Source: Myxococcota bacterium (GTDB lineage Bacteria > Myxococcota_A > Polyangia > Fen-1088). Taken from it: 49,522 bases of DNA. Both the position numbers and the translations under genes were made by a program. The notes below the pieces were generated by a model. The model worked only from the letters and a program-made list of their open reading frames with translations, made no database searches and was not told the DNA's origin. Of this stretch, positions 1 to 7,138 are shown piece by piece (position 1 is the first letter of the stretch; the number at the start of each line of letters is the position of its first letter). Location: assembly GCA_025934105.1 (NCBI GenBank), contig JAICYS010000010.1:1-49522 (forward strand), given 5' to 3'.

Positions 1-1
1 C

Positions 2-169
2 GGCTACATGGTCGTCCTCGGACGCGACGGCAACGAGTCCGAGGTGTTCGCGCGCGTCGAGCACGGCGGTTCCGAGGGCGAGCGCAACGCCGGTCGCAAG
101 CTGGCCAAGCCGCGCGGGCGCCTGCTGCGCCGGCTGCGCGGCAAGCACGCTGATGAACAACTGACCTGA
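2..169 (+). CDS. Hypothetical protein, 3' part (or 53-aa small gene)
   Basis: An open frame enters from the left edge and ends at TGA 167-169. The visible product is basic towards the end, with several Arg/Lys pairs in the last 25 residues. An ATG at position 8 is in frame, so it could be a complete 53-residue gene, but no clear Shine-Dalgarno precedes it. The next gene follows after 19 nt with an AAGGAAA ribosome site. No family is recognised. Confidence 0.45.
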   Translation, partial: GYMVVLGRDGNESEVFARVEHGGSEGERNAGRKLAKPRGRLLRRLRGKHADEQLT

Positions 170-188
170 CCCACACAAAGGAAACGAC

Positions 189-653
189 ATGGCCGGCGGA
201 AAAGGCGACACGATTTCGAGCGATCTGCTCTCGCTGATCCTCAACGGGGTGGCGACTGCGAACCTCGCCGACAACACGGCGACATCGCCGCTCGGGACCC
301 TCTACGTCTCGCTGCACACGGCCGACCCCGGCCACGGTGGCAGCCAGACCACGAGCGAGATCGCCTACACGGGATATGCGCGCGCCGCGATCGCGCGGTC
401 CAGCGGCTCGCCCGCCTGGACGGTGACGAACCCGGGCACCGGCGGCCAGGCCGTCAACGCCGGGACGGTGAGTTGGCCGGCATGCACCGCGGGCAGCGGC
501 ACCGGCGCCTGGTTCGCGGTCGGGACCGCGTCGAGCGGCGCCGGGAAGGTTCTCTACCGCGGGCAGGTGACCAGCCCCGTCGGCGGCCTCGCGATCTCGG
601 CCGGCATCACGCCTTCGAGCCCTGCGGGCGATCTCGTCATCACGGAGCAGTGA
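189..653 (+). CDS. Putative virion structural protein (154 aa)
   Basis: ATG with AAAGGAAA just upstream. The product has a stretch reading TLYVSLHTADPG near residues 35-50, a signature common in small phage structural proteins annotated as minor tail or head decoration. The remainder is Gly/Ser/Thr rich and beta-prone, with no membrane segment. It is followed by a Gly/Ala-repeat protein and a BppU-like protein, which suggests a virion accessory cluster. Function beyond structural is inferred. Confidence 0.6.
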   Translation: MAGGKGDTISSDLLSLILNGVATANLADNTATSPLGTLYVSLHTADPGHGGSQTTSEIAYTGYARAAIARSSGSPAWTVTNPGTGGQAVNAGTVSWPACTAGSGTGAWFAVGTASSGAGKVLYRGQVTSPVGGLAISAGITPSSPAGDLVITEQ

Positions 654-694
654 TCGGCGCCGGCCGCCGACGGCGTGAGCTGAGGGGATAAATC

Positions 695-2569
695 GTGGCG
701 ATCGCAGTCGCCCAGGCGGTCGTCAACAGCTCGCAGTTCGGCGGCTCCGCGACGTCTGTGTCGGTCACGCTGACCGTCGCGGCCGGCTCGACGTTGGCCG
801 TGTTCTTCGGGGTCAACAGCGACGGCACCAGCGCCACGTTTTCCTGCGCCGACAACAAGAACGCCGGCGCCTACAGCGACGGCGCGCACATCCACGGACT
901 GCCGGGCGGGACCGATTTCTCGACGTTCCGGTTTTACAAGACGGGCTGCGCTGCTGGGTCGACGACCGTCACCGTCACGGGCAGCGTCTCCGAGCTCGCG
1001 ACCATGGTGTGGGTCGTCGAGATCACGGGGTCCAACGGCGCGGCCCCCCTCGCCAGCGGCGGTCAGGTCGTGTCGTCGCCCGGCACGGGGACGGGTGCGG
1101 TGGCGAGCGGCACCCTCAGCAACGCGACCCAGCCGGCGCTGACGGTCGCTTTCGCGCTCGACGGCGGCCTGATCCTGCCGCCGGTGGCGGGCACGGGATT
1201 CACGTCGAACGGCAGCGACGCGACGACGTGCTCTCGCATCGAGTCCAAGCGGATCACGGCGACCGGCAACAACCCGGCGACGTTCACGGCGGGCAGCGGG
1301 TCCGGATCGGACCTCTTCTTCGTCCTGGGTTACGCGTTCGCCGAGGCATCCGGCGGGACGTCCACGATTGCCGGTACGGCGAGCGGCGCGGCGGGCGGCT
1401 CAGGGACGATGTCCGGGTCTGGCATTGCGATCGGCGCATCCGGCGGGGCCGCAGCGGCGGGGGGAACGCTCCACGGTGCTGGCGCGGTGACCGGCGCGGG
1501 CGCGGGCGCGGCGTCCGGGACAGCTACCGCCGTCGGGATGGGGATGGTCGTCGGCTCTGGCGCGGCCGCAGCCGGCGGCACCGAAACCATCATCGGCGCA
1601 GGCGTCGCGGCCGGATCGGTCGGAGGTTCTGCGACCGGCGCCGGGACACTGAATGGGACGTCCGTCATCTCGGCGGGCTCCGCCGGCTCGGCCGGGGGCG
1701 CGGGCACCATGGCTGGCGCGGCCGCTCTGTCCGGGGATGCAGGCGCGATGGCCGGGGGCGGCGGAACGCTTGCCGGCTCTGGGGTGGCCATCGGCGCCGC
1801 CTCGGGATCGTCCGGGGCATCAGGCGCCGTAGCCGGGGGAGACGCCATCGCCGGGACTGCCGCCGGGATGGCGTCCGCCGCTGGCGTCCTAGCAGCAGCG
1901 GGCATTGCCGGGGGAGCCGCGGCCGGTTCTTCGGCGGCCACCGGCGCGCTGGCCGGGGCCGGCGTGGCCTCGGGTGCTGCAGGCGGAACGGCTGCATGCT
2001 CCGGCGCTGCCGCCGGCGCGGGCGTTCTTGGCGGAGCGGCATCAGGGTTTGCCGCCGGGGCAGCGACGTTGGTCGGGGTCGGGGCTGGCCAGTTCTCCGG
2101 CCACGCCGATGGTGCCGCGGCCGCGAGCGCCACACTGGGCGGCACGGGCGCCGCGACCGGCGCGTCCGCGGGGGCCGCCGGGGGAATTGCGACGCTCGGC
2201 GCGCGCGGAACGATCTCCGGCGCCGCCAGCGGGACCGCATCGGCCACGGCCACGCTCGTCGCGTCGATCCCGGCCATCGTCGGCCTCGGGTCCGGTTCCG
2301 CGAGCGCTGCCGCCGCCGCCGTGGGAGCCGGCGTGCTCGGATCCGCCGCGTCCGGCGCCGCGTCGGGGGCGGGCAGACTCACCGCCGGCGGCGCGCCACC
2401 ATTGCCCGTCGCCATCAGCGGCACGCGCCCGACAACCGCCACGTCGACGCTCGGCGGCCCGTCCAGCGCGTCCGGCCCGGCCGCGCCCTCGGCCGCGACA
2501 ACCGAAATTGGGGCCAGCGCCGCCCTCGCCTCACAATCTCCTACGAGGAGCATCGCGACCGATGTCTGA
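695..2569 (+). CDS. Large Gly/Ala-rich repeat protein, putative virion fibre or decoration
   Basis: GTG start with GAGGGG 8-12 nt upstream; 624 aa. Residues 1 to about 220 look like a globular beta-rich domain with scattered Cys. Residues about 225-575 are imperfect repeats of roughly 22 residues built of Gly, Ala, Ser and Thr with a hydrophobic residue at regular places (pattern like ATLxGxGAxxGxAxG). Such repeats occur in phage fibre-like proteins and predict an extended beta structure. The last 40 residues are Pro/Ser/Ala rich. The antisense strand carries a long spurious open frame caused by the GC-rich repeats. The stop overlaps the next start by 8 nt. Exact location in the virion is unknown. 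Confidence 0.65.
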   Translation: MAIAVAQAVVNSSQFGGSATSVSVTLTVAAGSTLAVFFGVNSDGTSATFSCADNKNAGAYSDGAHIHGLPGGTDFSTFRFYKTGCAAGSTTVTVTGSVSELATMVWVVEITGSNGAAPLASGGQVVSSPGTGTGAVASGTLSNATQPALTVAFALDGGLILPPVAGTGFTSNGSDATTCSRIESKRITATGNNPATFTAGSGSGSDLFFVLGYAFAEASGGTSTIAGTASGAAGGSGTMSGSGIAIGASGGAAAAGGTLHGAGAVTGAGAGAASGTATAVGMGMVVGSGAAAAGGTETIIGAGVAAGSVGGSATGAGTLNGTSVISAGSAGSAGGAGTMAGAAALSGDAGAMAGGGGTLAGSGVAIGAASGSSGASGAVAGGDAIAGTAAGMASAAGVLAAAGIAGGAAAGSSAATGALAGAGVASGAAGGTAACSGAAAGAGVLGGAASGFAAGAATLVGVGAGQFSGHADGAAAASATLGGTGAATGASAGAAGGIATLGARGTISGAASGTASATATLVASIPAIVGLGSGSASAAAAAVGAGVLGSAASGAASGAGRLTAGGAPPLPVAISGTRPTTATSTLGGPSSASGPAAPSAATTEIGASAALASQSPTRSIATDV

Positions 2570-2915
2570 CGATCCCGACTTCCCGCTCTGTGCTGGCGAC
2601 GGCCTGCCGATCCTGCAAGAGACGCTGCAGAACGGAGACGGGACCACGCCGGACCTCACCGGAGCGAGCGTATCACTGGTCATTCAGGACGCGAATCATA
2701 CACAGGCCGCCTTCGGCGGACCGTCGGACATCATCGGCGATCCAAAGGCGGCGGTGGTCAGATACACCTGGACAGCGGACGACGTGACGACGCTGCAGAC
2801 CATCGGACGATGGTTCAATTACCGATGGGTCGTGACGTTCCCTGGATCGACGCTACCAGAAACGTTCCCAAACGGAACCTGCCCGCGGCGGCTACTGGTT
2901 AGCCCGCGCACGTAG
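2562..2915 (+). CDS. BppU-like N-terminal domain protein (117 aa)
   Basis: ATG at 2562 has an ACGAGGAG ribosome site and overlaps the end of the repeat gene. The product follows the pattern of the Ig-like N-terminal domain of baseplate upper proteins and related phage proteins: LPILQETL..DG..PDLTGASVSLVI, then a VVRYTWTADD turn, then YRWVVTFPGST..TFPN. In that family the domain anchors receptor-binding parts or decorates virions. The gene is single-domain and has no receptor-binding extension. Its neighbours are a repeat protein and glycosyltransferase-like genes. Confidence 0.75.
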   Translation: MSDDPDFPLCAGDGLPILQETLQNGDGTTPDLTGASVSLVIQDANHTQAAFGGPSDIIGDPKAAVVRYTWTADDVTTLQTIGRWFNYRWVVTFPGSTLPETFPNGTCPRRLLVSPRT

Positions 2916-2924
2916 CCAATTCGC

Positions 2925-3677
2925 ATGGCCACCGCTCGCAGAAATCTTGTTCCCTGGGAGCCGCCCGGCCTGACGGTGGTTCTGCAGTATTGGGACGGAG
3001 ACGAAGCGCCCGCCATGCGTCTGGCCCGGCTGCTGGCCGACATCGAGCCGGCGCCGCGTGCCGACATCTCTTTGGTATTCTTCCGCCGATTCGACACCAT
3101 CCTTACTCCGCTGTCCTGGGAGACGTTCCTGCACTGCGGGCGGAAGTTCTCGGTCTCGCAGGTCCAGTCAAAACGCAAAGGCGCCGGGCACCCATGGGGT
3201 TGCAACGAGCTGTGGTCTGGAGCGCTGTCCTGCATGGCGCGCGCGTGGCGGCGCGGCAGCCTCAAGCGGCCATCGTGCTTCTTTATCGAGGCCGACGGTT
3301 GCCCGCTTCGCTCAGATTGGGCCTCTCTTCTTAGCGCGGAGCACGAGGCGTCGATTCTCTCCGGCAAGCGTGTCACCGGCGCGCTGATGCGAATGCCGGT
3401 TCCCCACTTCAATGGGTCTCTCATCGCCGAGGCGTCCGTGTGGTGGGACCGCGCGAGCCTGCACGGCACGCCGCCGGACCAGGCGTGGGACCTGTTTCAC
3501 GCGGCCGCGCTGCTGCAAGAGGGACGCGCCACCAGCCTGATCAAGAACGTCTACAACGCGCGCGCGGCGAGCGCCGAGATGTTGGACGCGCATTCGCCGG
3601 AAACGGCGTGGGTGTGCAACGCGAAGGATACCAGCCTAATCGAGTGGGCAGAAAGGACGCTGACGAATGGCCACTGA
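2925..3677 (+). CDS. Glycosyltransferase-like protein (GT-A type)
   Basis: ATG start, 250 aa, 9 nt after the previous stop. An FIEADGCPLRSDW block at about residues 120-132 matches the region in phage GT-A-like proteins where an acidic EAD/ExD motif sits before a xxPL..W segment. It is followed by HFNGSLI at about 160, resembling the H.NG block of the same proteins. Expected chemistry is transfer of a sugar from a nucleotide donor; acceptor unknown. A second glycosyltransferase-like gene lies 500 nt downstream, so the pair may act together on a virion or surface glycan. The classical DXD is replaced by EAD. Confidence 0.6.
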   Translation: MATARRNLVPWEPPGLTVVLQYWDGDEAPAMRLARLLADIEPAPRADISLVFFRRFDTILTPLSWETFLHCGRKFSVSQVQSKRKGAGHPWGCNELWSGALSCMARAWRRGSLKRPSCFFIEADGCPLRSDWASLLSAEHEASILSGKRVTGALMRMPVPHFNGSLIAEASVWWDRASLHGTPPDQAWDLFHAAALLQEGRATSLIKNVYNARAASAEMLDAHSPETAWVCNAKDTSLIEWAERTLTNGH

Positions 3678-4179
3678 GGTTGTGATCGGACCGCCCCGGG
3701 AGATGAGGCGCGTCGCCGAATTGAAGGCGATGCCGGAGGGAACCCGGCTGCCGCCGCTGACGGAGATGGTCGGCTACGAAGAATGGGCTCGCTCTCCGGT
3801 GACGAAGGAGATGCTGGCTCGCGTGATTTACAGGCAGGGCTACTACGAGGCCAAGGCGCGCGGGTTGAAAGCGTGCCACGCGTGCGGAAGAAAGAGCCCG
3901 GATTCGGCCGAGATGCATTTCGTCGGCGGGGTCGCGGAGGCATTGAAGGACGTGGGGCGCACGATGGATCCGGACATGAAGATCTGCGACTGCGCCTCAG
4001 TGTTGCCCTGGAGCGATCCCGGGCGTGGTCAGCGTTGGCGGGAAAGAACTACGGGAGTGGTGGTCGAGGTGCTGGATGTGCATGGTCTTCGGGCCAGTGT
4101 TCGGCAGGTTGGAAGACAGACGCAGATCGAACTGACGTTTCAGGAATTGCGGGTCGGATTCGAGTTGGTTCCGGCGTGA
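3667..4179 (+). CDS. Hypothetical protein with CxxC motif (170 aa)
   Basis: ATG start overlapping the previous gene by 11 nt; the stop overlaps the next GTG (GTGA). The middle contains KACHACGRKS (about residues 69-78) and ICDCAS (about 107-112), which could form a Zn site. The last 50 residues look like a small beta barrel (VVVEVLDVHGLRASVRQVG). It lies between two glycosyltransferase-like genes and is translationally coupled to both, so a shared role is plausible. No family is recognised. Confidence 0.6.
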   Translation: MATEVVIGPPREMRRVAELKAMPEGTRLPPLTEMVGYEEWARSPVTKEMLARVIYRQGYYEAKARGLKACHACGRKSPDSAEMHFVGGVAEALKDVGRTMDPDMKICDCASVLPWSDPGRGQRWRERTTGVVVEVLDVHGLRASVRQVGRQTQIELTFQELRVGFELVPA

Positions 4180-5033
4180 CGTCGCGGCTGGCGCACCACT
4201 ACGTCACCGCCTGCCGGCCCTGGCAACTCGAGCCGCTCTACCAGTCGATGAAGCGGCACTGCCGCCCGTTCGTACTCCACGTGCTGGCCTGGGACTGGGA
4301 TTCGCACGCCGGCGCTCTTGCGTCCGATGCCGACGCCGTGATCGAGTATACGCCTCGCTGGGCGTTCGAGCGCGAGCGCCCCGACCTGCTTCCGCTACCG
4401 GGCGATCCGCGCAGTCCAACCGATGAGGTCTGCAGCATCCGCTGGGCCTTCGTGGTCGACGTGATGCGCCGGACCAGCCGGCCGGTGACCATGGTGGACG
4501 GTGACATCTGGTTTTGGGGCAGTCCGGAGCCAGTGTTCGGTGAGATCGGCGCTGCCAAGATGGCCGTAAGTCCTCACGGATTTGCGCCCGCGTCCCTGGG
4601 TCTGCCCGGGGTGACCCTTGAAAGCCACGCCCAATTCGGTTGCTACAACGGCGGCTGGGTGTATTTCGCTGACTTGGCGCCGGCCGCGGCGATGAGGGAA
4701 TGGTGCCGATACTGGTGCCGGACCGGATTCCTCGAGTTCCAGGGGCGTCAGCTTTTTGGAGACCAGGGCTGGCTGCAACTCGCCGCCGAGCGATTCGGAG
4801 CCCACGTCATCCGACACCCAGGACTGAACGTCGCGCCCTGGAATGTCCACCGCTACCCGCTCCCGGGCTACGCCGGGCCACAAGAGTTGATCGCCTACCA
4901 CTACTCGTCCCTGCGTTTCGACGGCCGCCGCGTGACCCAGTTCGCTAACCCTGAGTACGGCATCACCCAAGAACAGGCGGATCTCTACTACGCGCCGTAC
5001 GTTGCCGAACTGGAGACCAATGCCATCCGCTGA
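4176..5033 (+). CDS. Glycosyltransferase, nucleotide-diphospho-sugar transferase type
   Basis: GTG at 4176 overlaps the upstream stop as GTGA and removes a spurious N-terminal extension; 285 aa. Visible GT-A elements are TMVDGDIWFWGSPEP (DGD at 108-110, the metal/nucleotide-sugar site), FGCYNGGWVYF near 147-157, GDQGWLQ near 190 and NVAPWNV near 212. This order matches the family that contains LPS-type nucleotide-diphospho-sugar transferases. The product is probably soluble. With the gene at 2925 it makes a phage glycosylation pair. The substrate cannot be read from sequence. Confidence 0.75.
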   Translation: MTSRLAHHYVTACRPWQLEPLYQSMKRHCRPFVLHVLAWDWDSHAGALASDADAVIEYTPRWAFERERPDLLPLPGDPRSPTDEVCSIRWAFVVDVMRRTSRPVTMVDGDIWFWGSPEPVFGEIGAAKMAVSPHGFAPASLGLPGVTLESHAQFGCYNGGWVYFADLAPAAAMREWCRYWCRTGFLEFQGRQLFGDQGWLQLAAERFGAHVIRHPGLNVAPWNVHRYPLPGYAGPQELIAYHYSSLRFDGRRVTQFANPEYGITQEQADLYYAPYVAELETNAIR

Positions 5034-5229
5034 CGCGACCGAGCTCGCCCGCCTCTCATCCGCCCTGGACCGAGCCACCATTCGCGCCAAGGTGGCCGTC
5101 CAGCGGGGGGATTGGGCACTGGCAAGGGAAGCTGCCGCCGCGGCGGAAGAAGCCAAGGCCGCGCTGGAAGCGGCGCGCCGGCCCGCGCTGGCGACGAACG
5201 TGGTCGGGCGGCGCCGCGTGAACGGGTAG
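5020..5229 (+). CDS. Small Ala-rich helical protein (69 aa)
   Basis: ATG 5020 lies inside the last codons of the upstream transferase, with GGAG 4 nt before it. The product is one long Ala/Glu/Arg-rich helix (ALAREAAAAAEEAKAALEAA) ending in a basic tail. No known family. It ends the leftmost gene block; a strong promoter follows within 30 nt. Confidence 0.5.
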   Translation: MPSADATELARLSSALDRATIRAKVAVQRGDWALAREAAAAAEEAKAALEAARRPALATNVVGRRRVNG

Positions 5230-5252
5230 CGCGCGCCCTGCGCGTGGCGGGT

Positions 5253-5299
5253 AAACGTATAGCGCTATTGACAGGCCCATGGTATAGTGCTATACGTTT
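5253..5299 (+). promoter_or_regulatory. Sigma70-type promoter inside a 16-bp dyad operator
   Basis: TTGACA at 5268-5273, 17-nt spacer, TATACG at 5291-5296 with TG one base before it (extended -10). The promoter is embedded in an inverted repeat: AAACGTATAGCGCTAT (5253-5268) and ATAGTGCTATACGTTT (5284-5299), one mismatch over 16 bp. Each arm is itself nearly palindromic (TATAGCGCTAT). The left arm touches the -35 and the right arm covers the -10, so a repressor bound here would block transcription. The next gene encodes a ribbon-helix-helix protein, the obvious candidate regulator. Confidence 0.8.
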
Positions 5300-5303
5300 G
5301 GGC

Positions 5304-5513
5304 TTGGGCAGGAAAGGCAATGGACGAACGGAGTTGCCACCGCTGATGGTGAGGTTGTCGCCGGCCGAGCGCCGCGACCTGGCCGACAAGACCTCCGCTG
5401 CGGGCTTGCCGGCCCTGTCGGCGGGGGTGCGGGCCGCGATCGCTGCATGGCGACCCGGGCCACGGCGTCTGCCGGACTCTGGGAACGAACTGGAGGTGGT
5501 CTATGATCCCTAA
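5304..5513 (+). CDS. Ribbon-helix-helix DNA-binding protein (Arc/CopG-like)
   Basis: The product carries ELPPLMVRLSPAERRDLAD followed by a second helix LPALSAGVRAAIAAW: a beta strand and two helices, as in ribbon-helix-helix regulators, which bind palindromic DNA as dimers. The start is uncertain. TTG 5304 keeps the basic N-terminal arm (GRKGNGR) but would be nearly leaderless from the promoter at 5268-5296; ATG 5346 would leave only the core fold. It ends inside the next gene. Location right behind a dyad operator suggests autoregulation (inference). Confidence 0.6.
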   Translation: MGRKGNGRTELPPLMVRLSPAERRDLADKTSAAGLPALSAGVRAAIAAWRPGPRRLPDSGNELEVVYDP

Positions 5514-6321
5514 GGAGAGTCCAAACTGGACGCAAAAAAAGGAGAAGGATCATGGCGAAGAAAAAGAGCGGTCGCGGCGGACGCAGGGCTGGCAGCAAGG
5601 GCGGCAGCAAGTCCAGCGGGTCGTAACGCAGTTCGCCGATTCGGCGGCGCTCTGCAGGCACGTGCGCGCGGAGTCTGGCGACACGTGCCTGCTGGCGTTT
5701 TCGGCGGGCAAGGATGCGGTGTGCGCATGGATCCAGGCGCGGCGGTACTTCGGGCGCGTGGTGCCTCTATACCGGTACCTGGTACCCGGCCTGGAGTTCG
5801 TCGAGGATGGGCTGGCGTACTATGAGCGGGCATTCGGCACGCCGATCTATCGAGTCCCGCATCCGTCGATCTATCGCATGCTGAACAACCTCGTCTTTCA
5901 GCCGCCAGAGAGGTGCGCCGCCATCGAGCGGGCGCGCCTGCCGCGCATCACGTACGCTCAGACAAACGACCACGTGCGCCAGGTGGCCAATGCCACAGGC
6001 GCCTGGGTGGCCAACGGAACGCGCACGGCGGACTCGCCGATCCGGCTGATGTCCGTCCGCAAGCACGGCCCGCGCAACATGCGGGAGCGAGGTTTTATGG
6101 CGGTCTATGACTGGCGGATCGCAGACGTCGAGCGCGAGATCAAGGCGGCGGGACTCAAGCTCACGGTCGACTATCAGATGTTTGGGCGCTCGTTCGACGG
6201 CATCGACTATCGGTTTTTGAAGCCCATCAAGGAGCGCTTTCCGCGCGACTACCAGCGCATCCTGGAGTGGTTCCCATTGGCCGATCTCGAGTTGTTCCGT
6301 CGGGAAAGGATCGCGGCATGA
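5503..6321 (+). CDS. PP-loop ATPase, PAPS-reductase-like
   Basis: ATG 5503 has GGAGGTGG upstream; 272 aa. The PP-loop is LLAFSAGKDAVC (residues 63-74), a variant of SGGKDS, which binds ATP and adenylates substrates in this superfamily. PLYRYLVPGLEFVE and PPERCAAIE are typical of phage PAPS-reductase-like proteins found near terminase genes. The C-terminal part has R-G-F and YRFLKPIKERFP blocks. The first 40 residues are low-complexity and overlap a separate small gene in another frame, so the true start may be later (GTG 5662 is in frame). It is translationally linked to the next gene (ATGA). The substrate is unknown. Confidence 0.75.
   Translation: MIPKESPNWTQKKEKDHGEEKERSRRTQGWQQGRQQVQRVVTQFADSAALCRHVRAESGDTCLLAFSAGKDAVCAWIQARRYFGRVVPLYRYLVPGLEFVEDGLAYYERAFGTPIYRVPHPSIYRMLNNLVFQPPERCAAIERARLPRITYAQTNDHVRQVANATGAWVANGTRTADSPIRLMSVRKHGPRNMRERGFMAVYDWRIADVEREIKAAGLKLTVDYQMFGRSFDGIDYRFLKPIKERFPRDYQRILEWFPLADLELFRRERIAA
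5552..5626 (+). CDS. 24-aa Lys/Gly/Ser-rich small protein
   Basis: ATG 5552 has an excellent ribosome site, GGAGAAGG, 3 nt before it, and reads MAKKKSGRGGRRAGSKGGSK then SSGS and TAA. Composition is strongly basic and Gly/Ser rich, like short nucleic-acid-binding tails. It lies wholly inside the 5' end of the PP-loop gene in another frame. Function unknown. The ribosome site is better than for most genes here, so translation is likely. Confidence 0.5.
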   Translation: MAKKKSGRGGRRAGSKGGSKSSGS

Positions 6322-6689
6322 AACTTCCAATGCTCAAGTTGCCCGCGATTCCACGGATCGAAATCCCTGGCCTTGCGCCAAAGAAGCCAGTAGCCGATCC
6401 CGTCGCTGACGCGCCGAAGGTGCTGAACGAGCTGCAGTCTGCATTCTCGGCGCGGCGACAGGAAGAAGCCGATCGGTTCGCCGACGCAACAGACAGCGAG
6501 TATTGGTTCGCGGTCTGCTTTCGCTCGCGCGAGCACAAGGAAGCGTTCCTGGAGGCGCTGGACCTGCTGGACATCGGCGACAAATATCTCGACGGTCACG
6601 AGGTCGCCAAGCGGCTCAAGGTCAAGCTGGGCGAGGTCAAGGAATTCAAGAAGTCGAAACGCAACCGGCGGCTAGAAGATCTGACCTGA
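6318..6689 (+). CDS. Conserved phage hypothetical protein (123 aa)
   Basis: ATG 6318 overlaps the previous stop (ATGA) and has GGGAAAGGA upstream. The N terminus is Pro/Leu/Lys rich. The core DATDSEYWFAVCFRSREHK followed by LDIGDKYLDGHEVAKRL resembles a protein often seen just before terminase in phages of high-GC bacteria. Its fixed place between the PP-loop gene and the small terminase suggests a packaging or late-gene role, but no function is established. Confidence 0.65.
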   Translation: MKLPMLKLPAIPRIEIPGLAPKKPVADPVADAPKVLNELQSAFSARRQEEADRFADATDSEYWFAVCFRSREHKEAFLEALDLLDIGDKYLDGHEVAKRLKVKLGEVKEFKKSKRNRRLEDLT

Positions 6690-7138
6690 TGCCAAAAGCG
6701 ATCTACAAGCTGGACGAGGAGCGCGCCGAAACGATCGTCCTATATCTCCGGACTGGCGCCTTCATCGAGACCGCTGCGTCTGCAGCCGGAATCAGCAAGC
6801 AGACGCTTTATTCGTGGCTCCGCGCAGGACGCAAGAAAGGCGCTGACAAAAAGCTGCGCAAGTTTTGGCGCGACACGCGCGAGGCAATGGCGATGTCAGA
6901 AGTGCAGGCAATTAACCAGATCGCCCAGGCCGCGCAAGACGGCCAGTGGCAGGCGGCAGCTTGGCACCTGGAGCGGAAATACCCTGACAGATGGGGGCGC
7001 CAGAGACTCGAAGTGACCGGGAAGGATGGCGCACCACTCGATACGGGCATCGCTCGGGTGACGTTCGTCCTTCCGGACAACGGTCGCCGTGTCGTGCCGC
7101 AGGCTGACCCGGAGACGGATAAGAAGCCTGACCAGTGA
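6689..7138 (+). CDS. terS: Terminase small subunit
   Basis: ATG 6689 overlaps the upstream stop (TGATG); 149 aa. Residues about 23-47 form a helix-turn-helix (TAASAAGISKQTLYSWLRAG) that would bind the packaging site. The middle helix (FWRDTREAMAMSEVQAINQI) and the WHLERKYPDRWGRQ block are classic for small terminases. The C-terminal 30 residues are acidic and Pro rich and could contact the large subunit. It is directly coupled to terL by GTGA. Confidence 0.9.
   Translation: MPKAIYKLDEERAETIVLYLRTGAFIETAASAAGISKQTLYSWLRAGRKKGADKKLRKFWRDTREAMAMSEVQAINQIAQAAQDGQWQAAAWHLERKYPDRWGRQRLEVTGKDGAPLDTGIARVTFVLPDNGRRVVPQADPETDKKPDQ

Noticed and set aside
1330-2553. 407-codon minus-strand open frame, Ala/Pro rich
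   Set aside because: It is the antisense of the Gly/Ala repeats. GC-rich codons for Gly and Ala rarely create stops on the other strand. No ribosome site and low complexity.
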